A stretch of DNA of 61,356 bases from Actinomycetes bacterium. Its GTDB lineage: Bacteria > Actinomycetota > Acidimicrobiia > Acidimicrobiales > Ilumatobacteraceae. The stretch's first letter is position 1; each line of letters starts with the position of its first letter. The translations under genes were made by a program, and so were the position numbers. The stretch covers positions 1 to 61,356 of the forward strand of contig JANYKS010000075.1 in NCBI GenBank assembly GCA_025358125.1. Reading direction: 5' to 3'. Under the pieces are notes generated by a model. That model was not told where the DNA came from, made no database searches, and saw only the letters and a list, made by a program, of their open reading frames with translations. Below are positions 8,053 through 16,774 of the stretch, piece by piece.

Positions 8053-8376
8053 TCAGCTGAAGCTCTGGCCGCAGCCGCAGCTGCGGGTGGCATTCGGGTT
8101 CGTGACGTTGAAGCCGGCCTGGTTCAGGCCGTCCTTGTAGTCGAGCGATGCGCCCTCGAGCAGTTGCGCCGACGCGGGATCGACCAACACCCGGACGCCA
8201 TCACCGAACTCACCCTGCTCGTCGTCGGCGGCAATATCACCATCGAAGAACATCTCGTAGGAGAATCCGCTGCACCCGCCGGGGCGGACCGCAACCCGAA
8301 GAGCCAAGTCGGTGGCCCCCTCGGCTGCCAACAATTCTTTGACCTTGCTGGCTGCGCTGTCTGTCAACGTGATCAT
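8053..8376 (-). CDS. erpA: iron-sulfur cluster insertion protein (ErpA/IscA)
   Basis: 107-residue A-type carrier that passes Fe-S clusters to target proteins. The three cluster cysteines are present in GGCSGF and the C-terminal SCGCG. A GGAGG ribosome binding site lies six bases before the ATG. It is divergent from the Fe-S-related ATPase mrp, whose start is 110 bases away, so the two may share a control region. Confidence 0.92.
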   Translation of the reverse strand: MITLTDSAASKVKELLAAEGATDLALRVAVRPGGCSGFSYEMFFDGDIAADDEQGEFGDGVRVLVDPASAQLLEGASLDYKDGLNQAGFNVTNPNATRSCGCGQSFS

Positions 8377-8451
8377 GTGATCCTCCTCGGAGAACGGCTG
8401 AACATATCAGAATTTCCCGAGACAAACGATATCGGATGTCGGGTTCCACGA

Positions 8452-8480
8452 GCGACAAACCTGGGCCGATCGGGTAAAAT
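8452..8480 (+). promoter_or_regulatory. promoter of mrp, leaderless
   Basis: GCGACA, 17 bases, TAAAAT, then five bases to the ATG at 8486. No ribosome binding site is seen. Confidence 0.5.
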
Positions 8481-8485
8481 TCCTG

Positions 8486-9697
8486 ATGAGCGTGAACGGC
8501 GCAGCGAAAAGGGCAGGGGTTCCGACACGCGACGACATCTTCGATCTGCTTCGAGCCGTCATCGATCCCGAGCTCGGGGCCGACGTCGTTTCACTCGGCA
8601 TGATTCCCGACGTGGTCGTCTCGCCGGTCGATTCGACCGGTGGTGTCGATGTCACCGTCTGGGTCAAGCTCACCATCGGTGGCTGCCCTTTGCGGGGCCA
8701 GATCAAAAAAGACGTGGAATCCCGCGTCGCGCTTCACCCCGCCGTGCGCAACGTTCGCATCGAATGGGGCGAGATGACGAGCGACGAACGCAGCGAGGTC
8801 ATGCTCAAGGCCCGCTGGTCGGCCCGCGAGAACGCACCCGACACCGAGGTGCCGCAGTCGTGCCGGATCCTCGCGATCGCCAGCGGCAAGGGCGGCGTCG
8901 GCAAGAGTTCGGTCACCGTCAACCTTGCGGCCGCGCTGGCCGCCCAGGGCTTCACAGTGGGCGTGCTCGACGCCGACATCTGGGGTTTCTCCGTCCCCCG
9001 CCTGCTCGGTATCTCCGACCGGCTCGAGGCCGTTGCGGTCGAGGGCTCCGACAAACCCAAGATCATCCCGAACACGCTCCGGGTCGGCAAGGGCCAACTG
9101 AAGGTGGTCAGCACCGGCTTCCTCGTCGACGAGGACACCGCCCTGATGTGGCGCGGGCTGATGCTCACCAAGGCCGTCGAGCAATTCCTTCGCGATGTCG
9201 CGTGGGGCGAGATGGATTACCTGCTGATCGACATGCCACCGGGAACCGGCGATGTGCAGATGGGTCTGGCCAGGATGCTGCCGCGAACGGATCTCATCAT
9301 CGTCACCACGCCCGCGCTGGCTGCCCAGAAGGTGGCAGCGAGAGCTGCTGACATGGCTCGGCGCAGCTTCCTGCGCGTCGCCGGCGTGATCGAGAACATG
9401 AGCTCGTTCACCTGTGATCACGGCGAGACCTACCCCTTGTTCGGTGTCGGTGGTGGCCAAGCCCTCGCCGACGAGATCGGCGTGCCGCTGCTCGGCCAGG
9501 TGCCGCTGGAGCCCGCCGTCGGCCAAGGCGGCGATGCCGGCGTACCGGTCGTGATGTCGCCGACCGGCGGCGCAGCGGCAGCGGTGTTCAACTCGATCGC
9601 TCGCCGCATCCTCGACGACATCGCGCCCCCGGTCAACATGGCCGGCTGCTCGGCGCGGATGCTCGCGGCCGTCGCCGCAGCGTTCGACCAAGTCTGA
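8486..9697 (+). CDS. mrp: Mrp/ApbC family Fe-S carrier ATPase
   Basis: 403 residues. The N-terminal MIP18/DUF59 domain (about 10-95) is followed by a deviant Walker P-loop NTPase with SGKGGVGKSS near 131, DADIWG, and LLIDMPPGTGD. Family members carry and insert Fe-S clusters. The usual CxxC of the dimer interface is not intact here: the segment reads TCDHGE, with one Cys. Lies divergently from erpA. Confidence 0.9.
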   Translation: MSVNGAAKRAGVPTRDDIFDLLRAVIDPELGADVVSLGMIPDVVVSPVDSTGGVDVTVWVKLTIGGCPLRGQIKKDVESRVALHPAVRNVRIEWGEMTSDERSEVMLKARWSARENAPDTEVPQSCRILAIASGKGGVGKSSVTVNLAAALAAQGFTVGVLDADIWGFSVPRLLGISDRLEAVAVEGSDKPKIIPNTLRVGKGQLKVVSTGFLVDEDTALMWRGLMLTKAVEQFLRDVAWGEMDYLLIDMPPGTGDVQMGLARMLPRTDLIIVTTPALAAQKVAARAADMARRSFLRVAGVIENMSSFTCDHGETYPLFGVGGGQALADEIGVPLLGQVPLEPAVGQGGDAGVPVVMSPTGGAAAAVFNSIARRILDDIAPPVNMAGCSARMLAAVAAAFDQV

Positions 9698-9809
9698 GCC
9701 AGCCGATCTGCCCGTGCGATGTCGCGGCCGGGCTGGGTTCAGCCGGGCAGACGGCGGCCAGCAGCCCTGGGTCCACCTGTCATTCCGCCCGAATCGAAGA
9801 CCGGCCGGC

Positions 9810-10271
9810 TCACTGGTCGAGTTCGCCGCGGACCTCGGTCGAGGTGGCATCCGTGGCATCCGTGGTATCCGTCATCCGCCCGCCGTACGTTGCCTTCACG
9901 ACCCGTGTCTTGGCAAGACCACCGAGGCCTTTGCGTTTCATCAGCCACCTTCGAGCGAGAGCTCGCGTCGGCGGGAACAGCAGCAACAGCGCGAAGACGT
10001 CGCTGATGAAGCCGGGCGCGATCATCAACCCGCCGGCGGCGAGCACGCACACACCGTCGGCGATCTCCTTCGTCGGCACCTGACCTCTTTGGATCTGCTG
10101 GGTGAAGCGGTTCCACACCTTGATGCCCTCGTGCTTGATCAACCAGCTGCCGATCATCGCGATCACGATGATCAGCCCGATCGTGTTGAGCACGCCGATG
10201 ACGTGGCTCGTCTGCACGATCACGTACAGCTCCACGATCGGGGCGACGATGAACAGCAGGAAAGGGATCAT
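9810..10271 (-). CDS. fxsA: FxsA family membrane protein
   Basis: 153-residue inner-membrane protein. The N-terminal hydrophobic block (LLFIVAPIVELYVIVQ), then GLIIVIAMIGSWLIKHEG and AAGGLMIAPGFISD, match FxsA, known in E. coli for relieving exclusion of phage T7. The C-terminal tail has a nine-base tandem repeat that encodes Thr-Asp-Ala units. The start shares one base with the stop of the aldehyde dehydrogenase gene (TGATG). Confidence 0.85.
   Translation of the reverse strand: MIPFLLFIVAPIVELYVIVQTSHVIGVLNTIGLIIVIAMIGSWLIKHEGIKVWNRFTQQIQRGQVPTKEIADGVCVLAAGGLMIAPGFISDVFALLLLFPPTRALARRWLMKRKGLGGLAKTRVVKATYGGRMTDTTDATDATSTEVRGELDQ
9846..9872. repeat. 9-bp tandem repeat, three copies
   Basis: GGCATCCGT at 9846, 9855 and, with one change, 9864. 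It is in frame in the C-terminal end of fxsA. Confidence 0.85.
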
Positions 10272-11626
10272 CAGCCGGCCCAGAACACGGTCTTCAGCTC
10301 GCTGTAGTGATTCAGGGCCTCCATCGAGAGTTCCCGACCGAGGCCACTCTGCTTGAATCCGCCGAACGGGGTGCTGAAGCGAACCGATGAGTTGCTGTTG
10401 ATCGACAACGTCCCGGTGTCGACGCCACGGGCCATCCGCATCGCCCGGTTGGCGTCGCGAGTCCATACCGACCCGGACAACCCGTAGATGCTGTCGTTGG
10501 CGATCGCGATCGCATCCTCTTCTGTGTCGAACGGGATGACGGCGGCGACGGGCCCGAAGATCTCGTCGCGGGCAAGGCGCGAGTCCGCTGCCGGGGCAAC
10601 GATGTGACACGGCATCCACCAGCCGGGGCCGGCCGGCTTCTCGCCGGTCCACAGCATTTCGGCGCCATCGAGGAAACCCTCGACCTTGGCCCTGTGGGCG
10701 GCGGTGACGAGCGGGCCCATCGCGGTGTCGGTGGACAGTGGGTCGCCGACCGTGAAGCCCCTCGACGCCTCGATGAACAGCTCGACGAAGCGGTCGTACG
10801 CCTCGCGTTGTACGAGCACCCGGCTACGCGAGCAGCAGTCCTGACCGGAGTTGTCGAATACGGCGCCCGGCGCCGACGCGGCCGCTGCCTCGAGGTCGGC
10901 GTCGGCGAACACGATGTTGGCACTCTTCCCGCCGAGTTCGAGCGTGACCCGCTTGACCTGATCTGCGCATCCGGCCATGATCCGCTTGCCGACGGCGGTC
11001 GAGCCGGTGAAACCGACCTTGCGCACGACCGGGTTCTCGACGAAACGCCAGCCGACCTCTGGCCCGGTGCGGACGACGACGTTGAGCACTCCCTCCGCAA
11101 GCCCCGCTTCGAGTGCGAGCTGGCCGAGGCGGATCGTGCTCAGTGGCGTCAGTTCGGACGGCTTGATGACCACGGTGTTACCGCACGCCAGTGCCGGGCC
11201 GATCTTCCATGCCGCAGTCAGGATCGGGAAGTTCCACGGCGTGATGACACCGACGACACCGAGCGGCTCGTGGAACGTCATCGTCACCCCACCTGCCACC
11301 GGGATCGTCGAGCCGGTGTGCTTGTCGACCGCGCCTGCGTAGTAGTGCAAGACGTCGGCAGCGGTGTTGGCGCACCAGCGGCTGTTACCGATCGGCATGC
11401 CCATGTTCGCAGTGTCGAGTTGAGCGAGTTCCTCCGCGTGTGCTGCGACGGTGTCGGCGAAGCGGCGGATCAACTTCACCCGGTCGAGCGGTGCCATCGA
11501 ACGCCACCCGGGAAGGGCCGCCGCTGCGCGCCCGATCGCCGCATCGGCATCGTCGCGAGTTGCCAGCGGCTGATCGACGATCAGTGCCTCCGTGGCCGGG
11601 TTGAGCAGGGCAAGCGTGTCAGACAT
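10271..11626 (-). CDS. NAD(P)-dependent aldehyde dehydrogenase
   Basis: 451-residue ALDH superfamily enzyme. PWNFPILTAAWKI is the cofactor pocket start, VTLELGGKS holds the general-base Glu, and NSGQDCCSRSR holds the catalytic Cys. GFTGSTAVGK is the Rossmann turn. The start has the usual NPAT segment after a few residues. The substrate is not evident. Genes of this type act on gamma-aminobutyraldehyde, betaine aldehyde or fatty aldehydes. Confidence 0.9.
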   Translation of the reverse strand: MSDTLALLNPATEALIVDQPLATRDDADAAIGRAAAALPGWRSMAPLDRVKLIRRFADTVAAHAEELAQLDTANMGMPIGNSRWCANTAADVLHYYAGAVDKHTGSTIPVAGGVTMTFHEPLGVVGVITPWNFPILTAAWKIGPALACGNTVVIKPSELTPLSTIRLGQLALEAGLAEGVLNVVVRTGPEVGWRFVENPVVRKVGFTGSTAVGKRIMAGCADQVKRVTLELGGKSANIVFADADLEAAAASAPGAVFDNSGQDCCSRSRVLVQREAYDRFVELFIEASRGFTVGDPLSTDTAMGPLVTAAHRAKVEGFLDGAEMLWTGEKPAGPGWWMPCHIVAPAADSRLARDEIFGPVAAVIPFDTEEDAIAIANDSIYGLSGSVWTRDANRAMRMARGVDTGTLSINSNSSVRFSTPFGGFKQSGLGRELSMEALNHYSELKTVFWAG

Positions 11627-11680
11627 GATGCGCTCAGGCTATCTGTCGTCGGCGAGTCGACCCGACGTAGTGTGGTCGCC

Positions 11681-12289
11681 ATGCTCGTGTGGATGGATCT
11701 GGAAATGACAGGGCTCGACGCCACCCGCGACGTGATCGTGGAGATCGCCACGATCGTCACCGACGACGAACTGACGATCGTTGCCGAAGGGCCCGATCTC
11801 GTCATCCATCACAGCGACGAAGCACTCGCCGTGATGGATCTGTTCGTGGTCGAGATGCACACCCGCAGCGGGTTGATCGACGCGATCAGGGCCAGCACGA
11901 TCACGCTCGAGACCGCCGGCGCAGCCACGCTTGCATTCATCAAACAACACGTTCCGGTGCAGTCGACGGTGCCGCTGTGCGGCAACTCGATCGGGATGGA
12001 CCGCCGCTTCCTGACCGCGTACATGCCCGAGATCGAGAACTGGCTGCACTATCGCAGCATCGACGTGTCCAGCGTCAAAGAGCTCGTGCGGCGGTGGTAC
12101 CCGCAAGTGAAGAACGACCTGCCGCACAAGGTCGGCAGCCACCGCGCCCTCGACGACATCCGGGCCAGCATCAACGAATTGCAGTTCTACCGCGAGCGGG
12201 CGTTCCTCCCGGCGACCCAACCAGCCCCTGCGGCCCGACCGGACACTGCGACCCAACCGGCTACTGCGACCCAACCGGCCACTGCGTGA
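11681..12289 (+). CDS. orn: oligoribonuclease
   Basis: 202-residue DEDDh 3'-5' exonuclease that degrades 2-5 nt RNA and pGpG. Motifs are WMDLEMTGLD (Exo I), GNSIGMDRRFL (Exo II) and KVGSHRALDDI (Exo III). The family is usually about 180 residues. The extra C-terminal tail is a low-complexity Ala/Thr/Gln/Pro stretch made by an 18-base tandem repeat. ATG at 11681 lies seven bases after a TAGTGT -10 box. Confidence 0.94.
   Translation: MLVWMDLEMTGLDATRDVIVEIATIVTDDELTIVAEGPDLVIHHSDEALAVMDLFVVEMHTRSGLIDAIRASTITLETAGAATLAFIKQHVPVQSTVPLCGNSIGMDRRFLTAYMPEIENWLHYRSIDVSSVKELVRRWYPQVKNDLPHKVGSHRALDDIRASINELQFYRERAFLPATQPAPAARPDTATQPATATQPATA
12245..12286. repeat. 18-bp tandem repeat at the orn 3' end
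   Basis: ACTGCGACCCAACCGGCT/C at 12245 and 12263, with a six-base start of a third copy just before the orn stop. It encodes the repeated TATQPA tail. Confidence 0.88.
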
Positions 12290-12344
12290 CGAATGCCCGC
12301 TCGCCGGGCGTTGCCCAGACTCGTCAAGCGCCGACGTGCGCCGG

Positions 12345-12350
12345 TACGGT
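12345..12350 (+). promoter_or_regulatory. -10 box of metallo-hydrolase gene, leaderless
   Basis: TACGGT, six bases, then the ATG at 12357. Confidence 0.42.
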
Positions 12351-12356
12351 GCAGCG

Positions 12357-13454
12357 ATGAGCGACCAGGCAGCACGGCCCCGCAGACAAGAGCAGGAGCC
12401 CGCCGGCGAGGACGTCGTCGAGGTCGCGCCCGGCGTGCTTCGCAGCCAACTGCCGATCTCGATGCCCGGTCTCGGGCATGTGAACTGCTATCTGCTCGAG
12501 GATGATCGCGGCGTCGCAGTGGTCGATCCCGGCCTGCCGACGAAGGCGTCGTACGGTGCACTCGTTGCTCGCCTCAAGTCGGCCGGGTATCCGCTGTCGC
12601 GGGTGCATACGGTCATCGTCACGCACAGCCATCCCGATCATTTCGGAGGCGCCGGTTGGCTCCATGCCCAGACGGGTGCCGACATCGTCACCCACCGCAG
12701 CTTCCGACTGATGTGGGATCCGACGGAACCACCCGACATCGATGTCGAGGACGTGCCGGCGCTGACGGCCGAACTGGATGAACTGGACGAGCCGCTCGAA
12801 CACGTCCGCCGATTCCCGTGGGAGAACACCCCGTGGGGCGGACCGGGCGTAGAGGTCCCGTTCAAACGACGGCTGTGGTTCCGCGCCGCGCGCGCCTTGC
12901 CGCACATGCGCAAGATGCCGGTGCCGACGGTTCGCCTCGACGAGGCCGACACGATCTCGCTCGCCGGCCGCGACTGGATCGCGGTTCACACTCCCGGCCA
13001 CACCGACGACCATCTGTGCCTGTTCGACCCGGTCGAGGGTTGCATGCTGTGCGGCGATCACGTCCTGCCGACCATCACGCCCCACATCGGGGGGATGGGC
13101 ACGAGCCGCGATCCGCTGGGCGCGTTCTTCGCATCGCTCGACAAGGTGGCCGCGTATGGGCCGCAGGTGAAGGTGGCCCTGCCGGCCCACGGCCATCCCT
13201 TCGCCGATCTAGCGGGTCGAGCCGAGGACATCAAGGTGCACCACCAGGGTCGTCTCGACAAGCTGCGGACGACGTCTGCCGAGTTGGATCGCCCGGCGAC
13301 GGTGATGGAGATGTCGACCCATCTGTTCTCGCCGAGGGCGCAGGGCGGAATGGCCGACAGCGAGACGTTCGCCCACCTCGAGCACATGCGACTCGGCGGC
13401 GAGATGCAGCGGCGGAGCACCGACGGCGCGTTCGAGTATGTCCTCACCGACTAG
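12357..13454 (+). CDS. MBL-fold metallo-hydrolase
   Basis: 365-residue metallo-beta-lactamase fold protein. THSHPDHFGG gives the HxHxDH metal motif near residue 85, HTPGHTDDH gives the next His, and LCGDHVLP gives the bridging Asp. The length and the C-terminal helical part (about 275-365) fit the group close to glyoxalase II-like and LACTB2-like hydrolases. The substrate is unknown. Its stop overlaps the stop of the convergent thioesterase gene by four bases. Confidence 0.85.
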   Translation: MSDQAARPRRQEQEPAGEDVVEVAPGVLRSQLPISMPGLGHVNCYLLEDDRGVAVVDPGLPTKASYGALVARLKSAGYPLSRVHTVIVTHSHPDHFGGAGWLHAQTGADIVTHRSFRLMWDPTEPPDIDVEDVPALTAELDELDEPLEHVRRFPWENTPWGGPGVEVPFKRRLWFRAARALPHMRKMPVPTVRLDEADTISLAGRDWIAVHTPGHTDDHLCLFDPVEGCMLCGDHVLPTITPHIGGMGTSRDPLGAFFASLDKVAAYGPQVKVALPAHGHPFADLAGRAEDIKVHHQGRLDKLRTTSAELDRPATVMEMSTHLFSPRAQGGMADSETFAHLEHMRLGGEMQRRSTDGAFEYVLTD

Positions 13455-14236
13455 CTCGCCCGCCGGCGCCCCTCCCAGCCGGTTCGCGCCGCGCTGACCA
13501 CTGCGGCAACTTTGCCGTCGGAGGTCGCGACCCACAGATCGAAGCCGGCCGCTGTGTCGGCCACCGTCACCTTGACGTCGTCGCCGGGATCGATCGCGTC
13601 GTGGTGTTCGAGCGTGATGGTGAGCGGGACGCCCACGTTGCCGAGACGGGCGAGTTGCTCTTCGACGATGGCCCAGTAGACCGAGTTGTTGACGTGACCG
13701 AGCACGTCGAAGTCGACGAACCGCAGTGGCCAACTGATAGCAACCGCGGCGTCCGCTGGCGGGCGCAGCGGCAGGTGCAGGCGGGCGCTGATCGTGCGCC
13801 CACCGGCCGCCGCACCGAACTGTTCGGCGAACCCGGCCGCCACCGCGATCGGCTTCATCGTCTTCATATCGATGTGGACCCACAGCGTCGCCGCCTCCAC
13901 CCGGCCACGCGCTGGATCAGCGGCTGCCACGGTGTAGCGACGCTCGGCCCAGCGCGAGCCGAGACCGCTGCACCACGTGGCCAGCGACACCATGTCGAGA
14001 TACTCGGGAAAGTGCTCGACGCGGATGACGGTGCGGCGCGCCACCCAGGCCGTCGGGTTCGGGCTACCCGCAGCTCTGGAGTCGTCGTTGGCGATGTCTT
14101 GCAGGTATCGAGTGCATGCGTCGAGGCGCAACCGCCCACCGGCCGTCGCATCAGCGAGACGAACTCGACGACGAGCTTCGTACACCCGGCCGACGTCGGG
14201 TCGGCCAACGAGCGGGTACGGCTCGGCGAGCATCAT
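13451..14236 (-). CDS. acyl-ACP thioesterase-like protein
   Basis: 261-residue double hot-dog protein resembling bacterial FatA/FatB-type acyl-ACP thioesterases. The first domain has RLRLDACTRYLQDIANDD; the second has FDVLGHVNNSVYWA, the usual Asn-containing active-site helix. It would release fatty acids from acyl carrier protein. ATG at 14236 is chosen because TAGGGT lies seven bases upstream. ATG at 14233 and GTG at 14254 are alternatives. Confidence 0.82.
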   Translation of the reverse strand: MMLAEPYPLVGRPDVGRVYEARRRVRLADATAGGRLRLDACTRYLQDIANDDSRAAGSPNPTAWVARRTVIRVEHFPEYLDMVSLATWCSGLGSRWAERRYTVAAADPARGRVEAATLWVHIDMKTMKPIAVAAGFAEQFGAAAGGRTISARLHLPLRPPADAAVAISWPLRFVDFDVLGHVNNSVYWAIVEEQLARLGNVGVPLTITLEHHDAIDPGDDVKVTVADTAAGFDLWVATSDGKVAAVVSAARTGWEGRRRAS

Positions 14237-14344
14237 TGCAACGACCCTAGCCACCCTGTGAAATTAAATCGGTTGCGTTGTTGCCCAAACTGTGGTTTCC
14301 TTGTTCTCGGTTCGGCACCCTGCCGCCCTCACCAAGGACCCTTC

Positions 14345-14527
14345 ATGGATAGCTCGATGCACGCACACAACACGGCCGGCGTAACCGCCGCTGGTGCGCG
14401 CTCCAGCGTTCAGCGGGTTCTTGGTTACGGCTGGCCGACGGTGCCCTCACCATTCGCGAACTCCGATTTCGCAATGGCAATCACCGACAAGCGCCAGCCC
14501 CGACGGCTCGCAAAGCGATCGACGTAG
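14345..14527 (+). CDS. 60-codon protein of unknown function
   Basis: A small gene with AAGGA seven bases before its ATG and a strong terminator 25 bases after its TAG. The peptide begins MDSSMHAHNTAGVTAAGA, has no membrane segment, and ends in a basic run (DKRQPRRLAKRST). It is a separate transcription unit between the thioesterase promoter and whiB. I do not recognise the protein. A leader peptide or a small RNA overlapping this frame would also fit. Confidence 0.5.
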   Translation: MDSSMHAHNTAGVTAAGARSSVQRVLGYGWPTVPSPFANSDFAMAITDKRQPRRLAKRST

Positions 14528-14551
14528 ACAAACGTCGAGCACACGCTCCGA

Positions 14552-14583
14552 GGCCGCCGGGATCACTCCCCGGCGGCCTTTTT
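14552..14583 (+). terminator. intrinsic terminator before whiB
   Basis: GGCCGCCGGG at 14552-14561 pairs perfectly with CCCGGCGGCC at 14569-14578 around a seven-base loop, followed by TTTTT. It ends the 60-codon unit. Confidence 0.9.
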
Positions 14584-14657
14584 GTTTGTGCCACCGACTC
14601 CAACACGGCCGCACACCGGCCACACAGCACCACGACATGACACGAGAGGACCCCGAG

Positions 14658-15023
14658 ATGTACGCCGTCAACTTCGAACTCGACAACTATCTGCTCGCCG
14701 ACATCGGCAAGAACCCGGCTGCTCTCGATTGGGCCAAGGCCCGCTGCCGGGACGGCAACGGCACCCTGACCCACCTCTTCTTCTCCGATGGTCCGATCGA
14801 CACGGCCCGCGCCAAGGCCATCTGCGGGAAGTGCCCGCTTGCGGTGGCCTGCCTCGAAGGTGCGCTCGAGCGCGCCGAACCATGGGGCGTGTGGGGTGGC
14901 GAACTGATCGAAACCGGACGGATCGTCAACAACAAGCGTCCCCGCGGGCGCCCACCCAAGCATCCCCGTCCGCTCGTCGTCATCAACGAGGACGCGATTG
15001 CGGTCCCGGTGCGGGTGGCCTGA
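14658..15023 (+). CDS. whiB: WhiB family transcriptional regulator
   Basis: 121-residue Fe-S regulator. The four cluster cysteines are C30, C56, C59 and C65 (C-x25-C-x2-C-x5-C). The GVWGG turn at 77-81 contacts sigma factor. The C-terminal tail RPRGRPPKHPRP is an AT-hook-like DNA contact. GAGAGGA lies 7 bases before the ATG at 14658; an in-frame ATG at 14637 lacks a site. The subclass is uncertain. Confidence 0.9.
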   Translation: MYAVNFELDNYLLADIGKNPAALDWAKARCRDGNGTLTHLFFSDGPIDTARAKAICGKCPLAVACLEGALERAEPWGVWGGELIETGRIVNNKRPRGRPPKHPRPLVVINEDAIAVPVRVA

Positions 15024-15267
15024 CGGCTGCCCGCACCGCGAAAGCGGTCCAACATCCCGGTCCGGGGCGACGCCAACGGCTGGGCCCGAGATGCGCCTGC
15101 GATACTCCCCGTCGCAAGTGCACTCGGTGCCCGGTGTGAGAGCGACCCCCGGTCCGTACCCGAGCGGGGTGGACTGGTTGCCGAGCCGGCAGCCGCTCCA
15201 CCCCGTTTCCGGTTGGCGGCCGACTCGGCCCGGACGCCGCCACCGCTCCGCCGTCACCGCGCTGTCT

Positions 15268-15299
15268 CGGCGGCAACCATGCACGGCGGCAACCATGCA
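15268..15299. repeat. 16-bp tandem duplication
   Basis: Two perfect copies of CGGCGGCAACCATGCA, 23 bases before the start of the TlpA-like gene. Confidence 0.88.
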
Positions 15300-15309
15300 G
15301 CGGGATCGG

Positions 15310-15315
15310 TATCCT
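15310..15315 (+). promoter_or_regulatory. -10 box of TlpA-like gene, leaderless
   Basis: TATCCT, six bases, then the GTG at 15322. Confidence 0.45.
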
Positions 15316-15321
15316 GCACCG

Positions 15322-15924
15322 GTGGCCGTGAACACCCGTATCCTTTTCGCCTCGCTGGCAGCGGCCGTCGTCGTCAGCGTTGCGGGCGGCTACGCGCTCA
15401 GCACGTCGAACGATTCGGTCGCCCGAGCGCCGGCCACCGACGACGTCACCATCAGCTCGGCCGGCACCTACCTCGAGCCGGCAGGTATCCCCACCAACGA
15501 CTCGGTGCAGGGCAAGAAGCTGCCGACCGTCATGCTCGCCGACGAGAGCGCCAACTCGATCTCCACCGCCGATCTGCTCGGTCGGCCGCTGGTGATCAAC
15601 GTCTGGTCGACCACGTGCGAGCCGTGCAAGCGCGAGCTGCCGGCCTTCGCCAAGATCCATCACGAGCTCGGTGATTCCGTCCGTTTCGTCGGTGTCAACG
15701 AGGGAGACCCGGTGGCCAAAGCACGCGACTTCGCGAAGAAGTACGGCGTCGACTACGAAGCACTCAGCGACCCCAACGGAGAATTTCTCGTCTCGCTGGG
15801 AATCTCGGGCCTGCCCTACACCCTGTTCATCGCATCGGACGGCACGATCGTTGCCCAAAAGGGCGTCGAGCTCACGGCCGATGTCATCCGCAGCACGATC
15901 ACCGACAAACTGTTGAACCGATGA
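15322..15924 (+). CDS. TlpA/ResA-like thiol-disulfide protein
   Basis: 200 residues. One N-terminal membrane anchor (about 5-27) is followed by an extracytoplasmic thioredoxin-like domain. The active site is WSTTCEPCKRELP with C99 and C102, and GISGLPYTLFI supplies the cis-Pro. Such proteins reduce apocytochrome c or other exported thiols and take electrons from CcdA, which is encoded next with a four-base overlap (ATGA). GTG at 15328 is another possible start. Confidence 0.86.
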   Translation: MAVNTRILFASLAAAVVVSVAGGYALSTSNDSVARAPATDDVTISSAGTYLEPAGIPTNDSVQGKKLPTVMLADESANSISTADLLGRPLVINVWSTTCEPCKRELPAFAKIHHELGDSVRFVGVNEGDPVAKARDFAKKYGVDYEALSDPNGEFLVSLGISGLPYTLFIASDGTIVAQKGVELTADVIRSTITDKLLNR

Positions 15925-16774
15925 TCGCGCTCGAGGGTCGGTTCGCGTACAGCTTCCTCGCCGGTATCTTCGCGGCAGTGAATCCGTGTGGGTTCGTGCT
16001 GCTGCCGACGTACCTGATGTATTTCCTCGGCCTCGAAGGCTCGCGGCCCGGTACGCAACGGGCGAGCATCCAGCGTGCCCTGACGGTCAGCGCGGCGACG
16101 TCGGCCGGCTTCATCTCGGTCTTCGTCATCGTCGGCACGATCTCGCGCGGGTTCACTACCGTGATCGAGGACAACGCCAAGTACGCAGCGCTCGTGATCG
16201 GCATCGGGCTGGTGATCCTCGGCTGCTTCATGCTCGCCGGGTGGAAGCCGCCGTTCGCCACGCCGCATTTCGGCGCCGGCAAGCAGCGGTCACAGACGAT
16301 CCGCTCGATGTTCGGCTTCGGCGTCGCGTACGCGGTGGCCTCGATCGGTTGCACCATCGGCATCTTGGTCTCGGCGATCTTCAGCACTTTCTCGTCGACG
16401 GGTTACGCCAGTGGCGTGATCAGCCTGGCCCTGTACGGCGCTGGCATGGCGCTGCTGTCACCGCGCTCACCGTGACACTTGCGTTCGCGAGTGGCGGGCT
16501 GCTGCAGGTGCTGCGCAACGGCTTGAAGTACATGGACCGCGTCGCAGCGGGGTTCATCATCGTGACCGGGATGTACCTCACGTGGTATTGGTACAGCAAC
16601 ATCAGCGATCGCGGCACCGCGAGCACCAAGGTCGACAGCTGGCATGACTGGCTGTACAACAGGTTGTACGAGCTCGGCGTCTGGAAGTTGGCCATCATCT
16701 TGTGCGCAGCCGTCGGCGCGGGGGTCGTGTACGTGTTGTTCGGCCGGCCCCGCGAACCCCAGGTCGACTCCTGA
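15921..16774 (+). pseudogene. ccdA: CcdA/DsbD-type thiol transporter, frameshifted
   Basis: Membrane protein that carries electrons across the membrane to TlpA-like thioredoxins. The redox cysteines are present: NPCGF (C23) and SIGCTIG (C144). Reading stops at 16475 after GMALLSPRSP. Adding one base near 16457 restores GMALLVTALTVTLAFASGG, which continues through LKYMDRVAAGFIIVTGMYL to a stop at 16774. So the gene is broken by a one-base deletion in the last third, between two helices, or the base was lost in sequencing. The 3' end overlaps the next start (TGATG), which suggests the operon is normally intact. Confidence 0.82.

Larger units (their letters stand above)
15024..15321. other. 298-bp gap with hairpins, no gene seen
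   Basis: No convincing coding frame. A hairpin with a GAAA tetraloop (ACCGC-GAAA-GCGGT, 15035-15048) follows the whiB stop. CGGGGTGGA at 15165-15173 pairs perfectly with TCCACCCCG at 15197-15205. A 16-base tandem duplication (CGGCGGCAACCATGCA) fills 15268-15299, and TATCCT at 15310 is the likely -10 of the next gene. It may hold a structured untranslated RNA, but no known family was recognised. Confidence 0.45.

Noticed and set aside
10604-11680. Long upstream extension of the orn frame
   Set aside because: The 359 extra codons run antisense to aldehyde dehydrogenase and have no motif. Orn starts at 11681 behind a -10 box.
15024-15321. Riboswitch before the TlpA-like gene
   Set aside because: No cobalamin, TPP, SAM, ydaO or c-di-GMP core could be matched, and the next gene appears leaderless, which leaves no room for a leader element.
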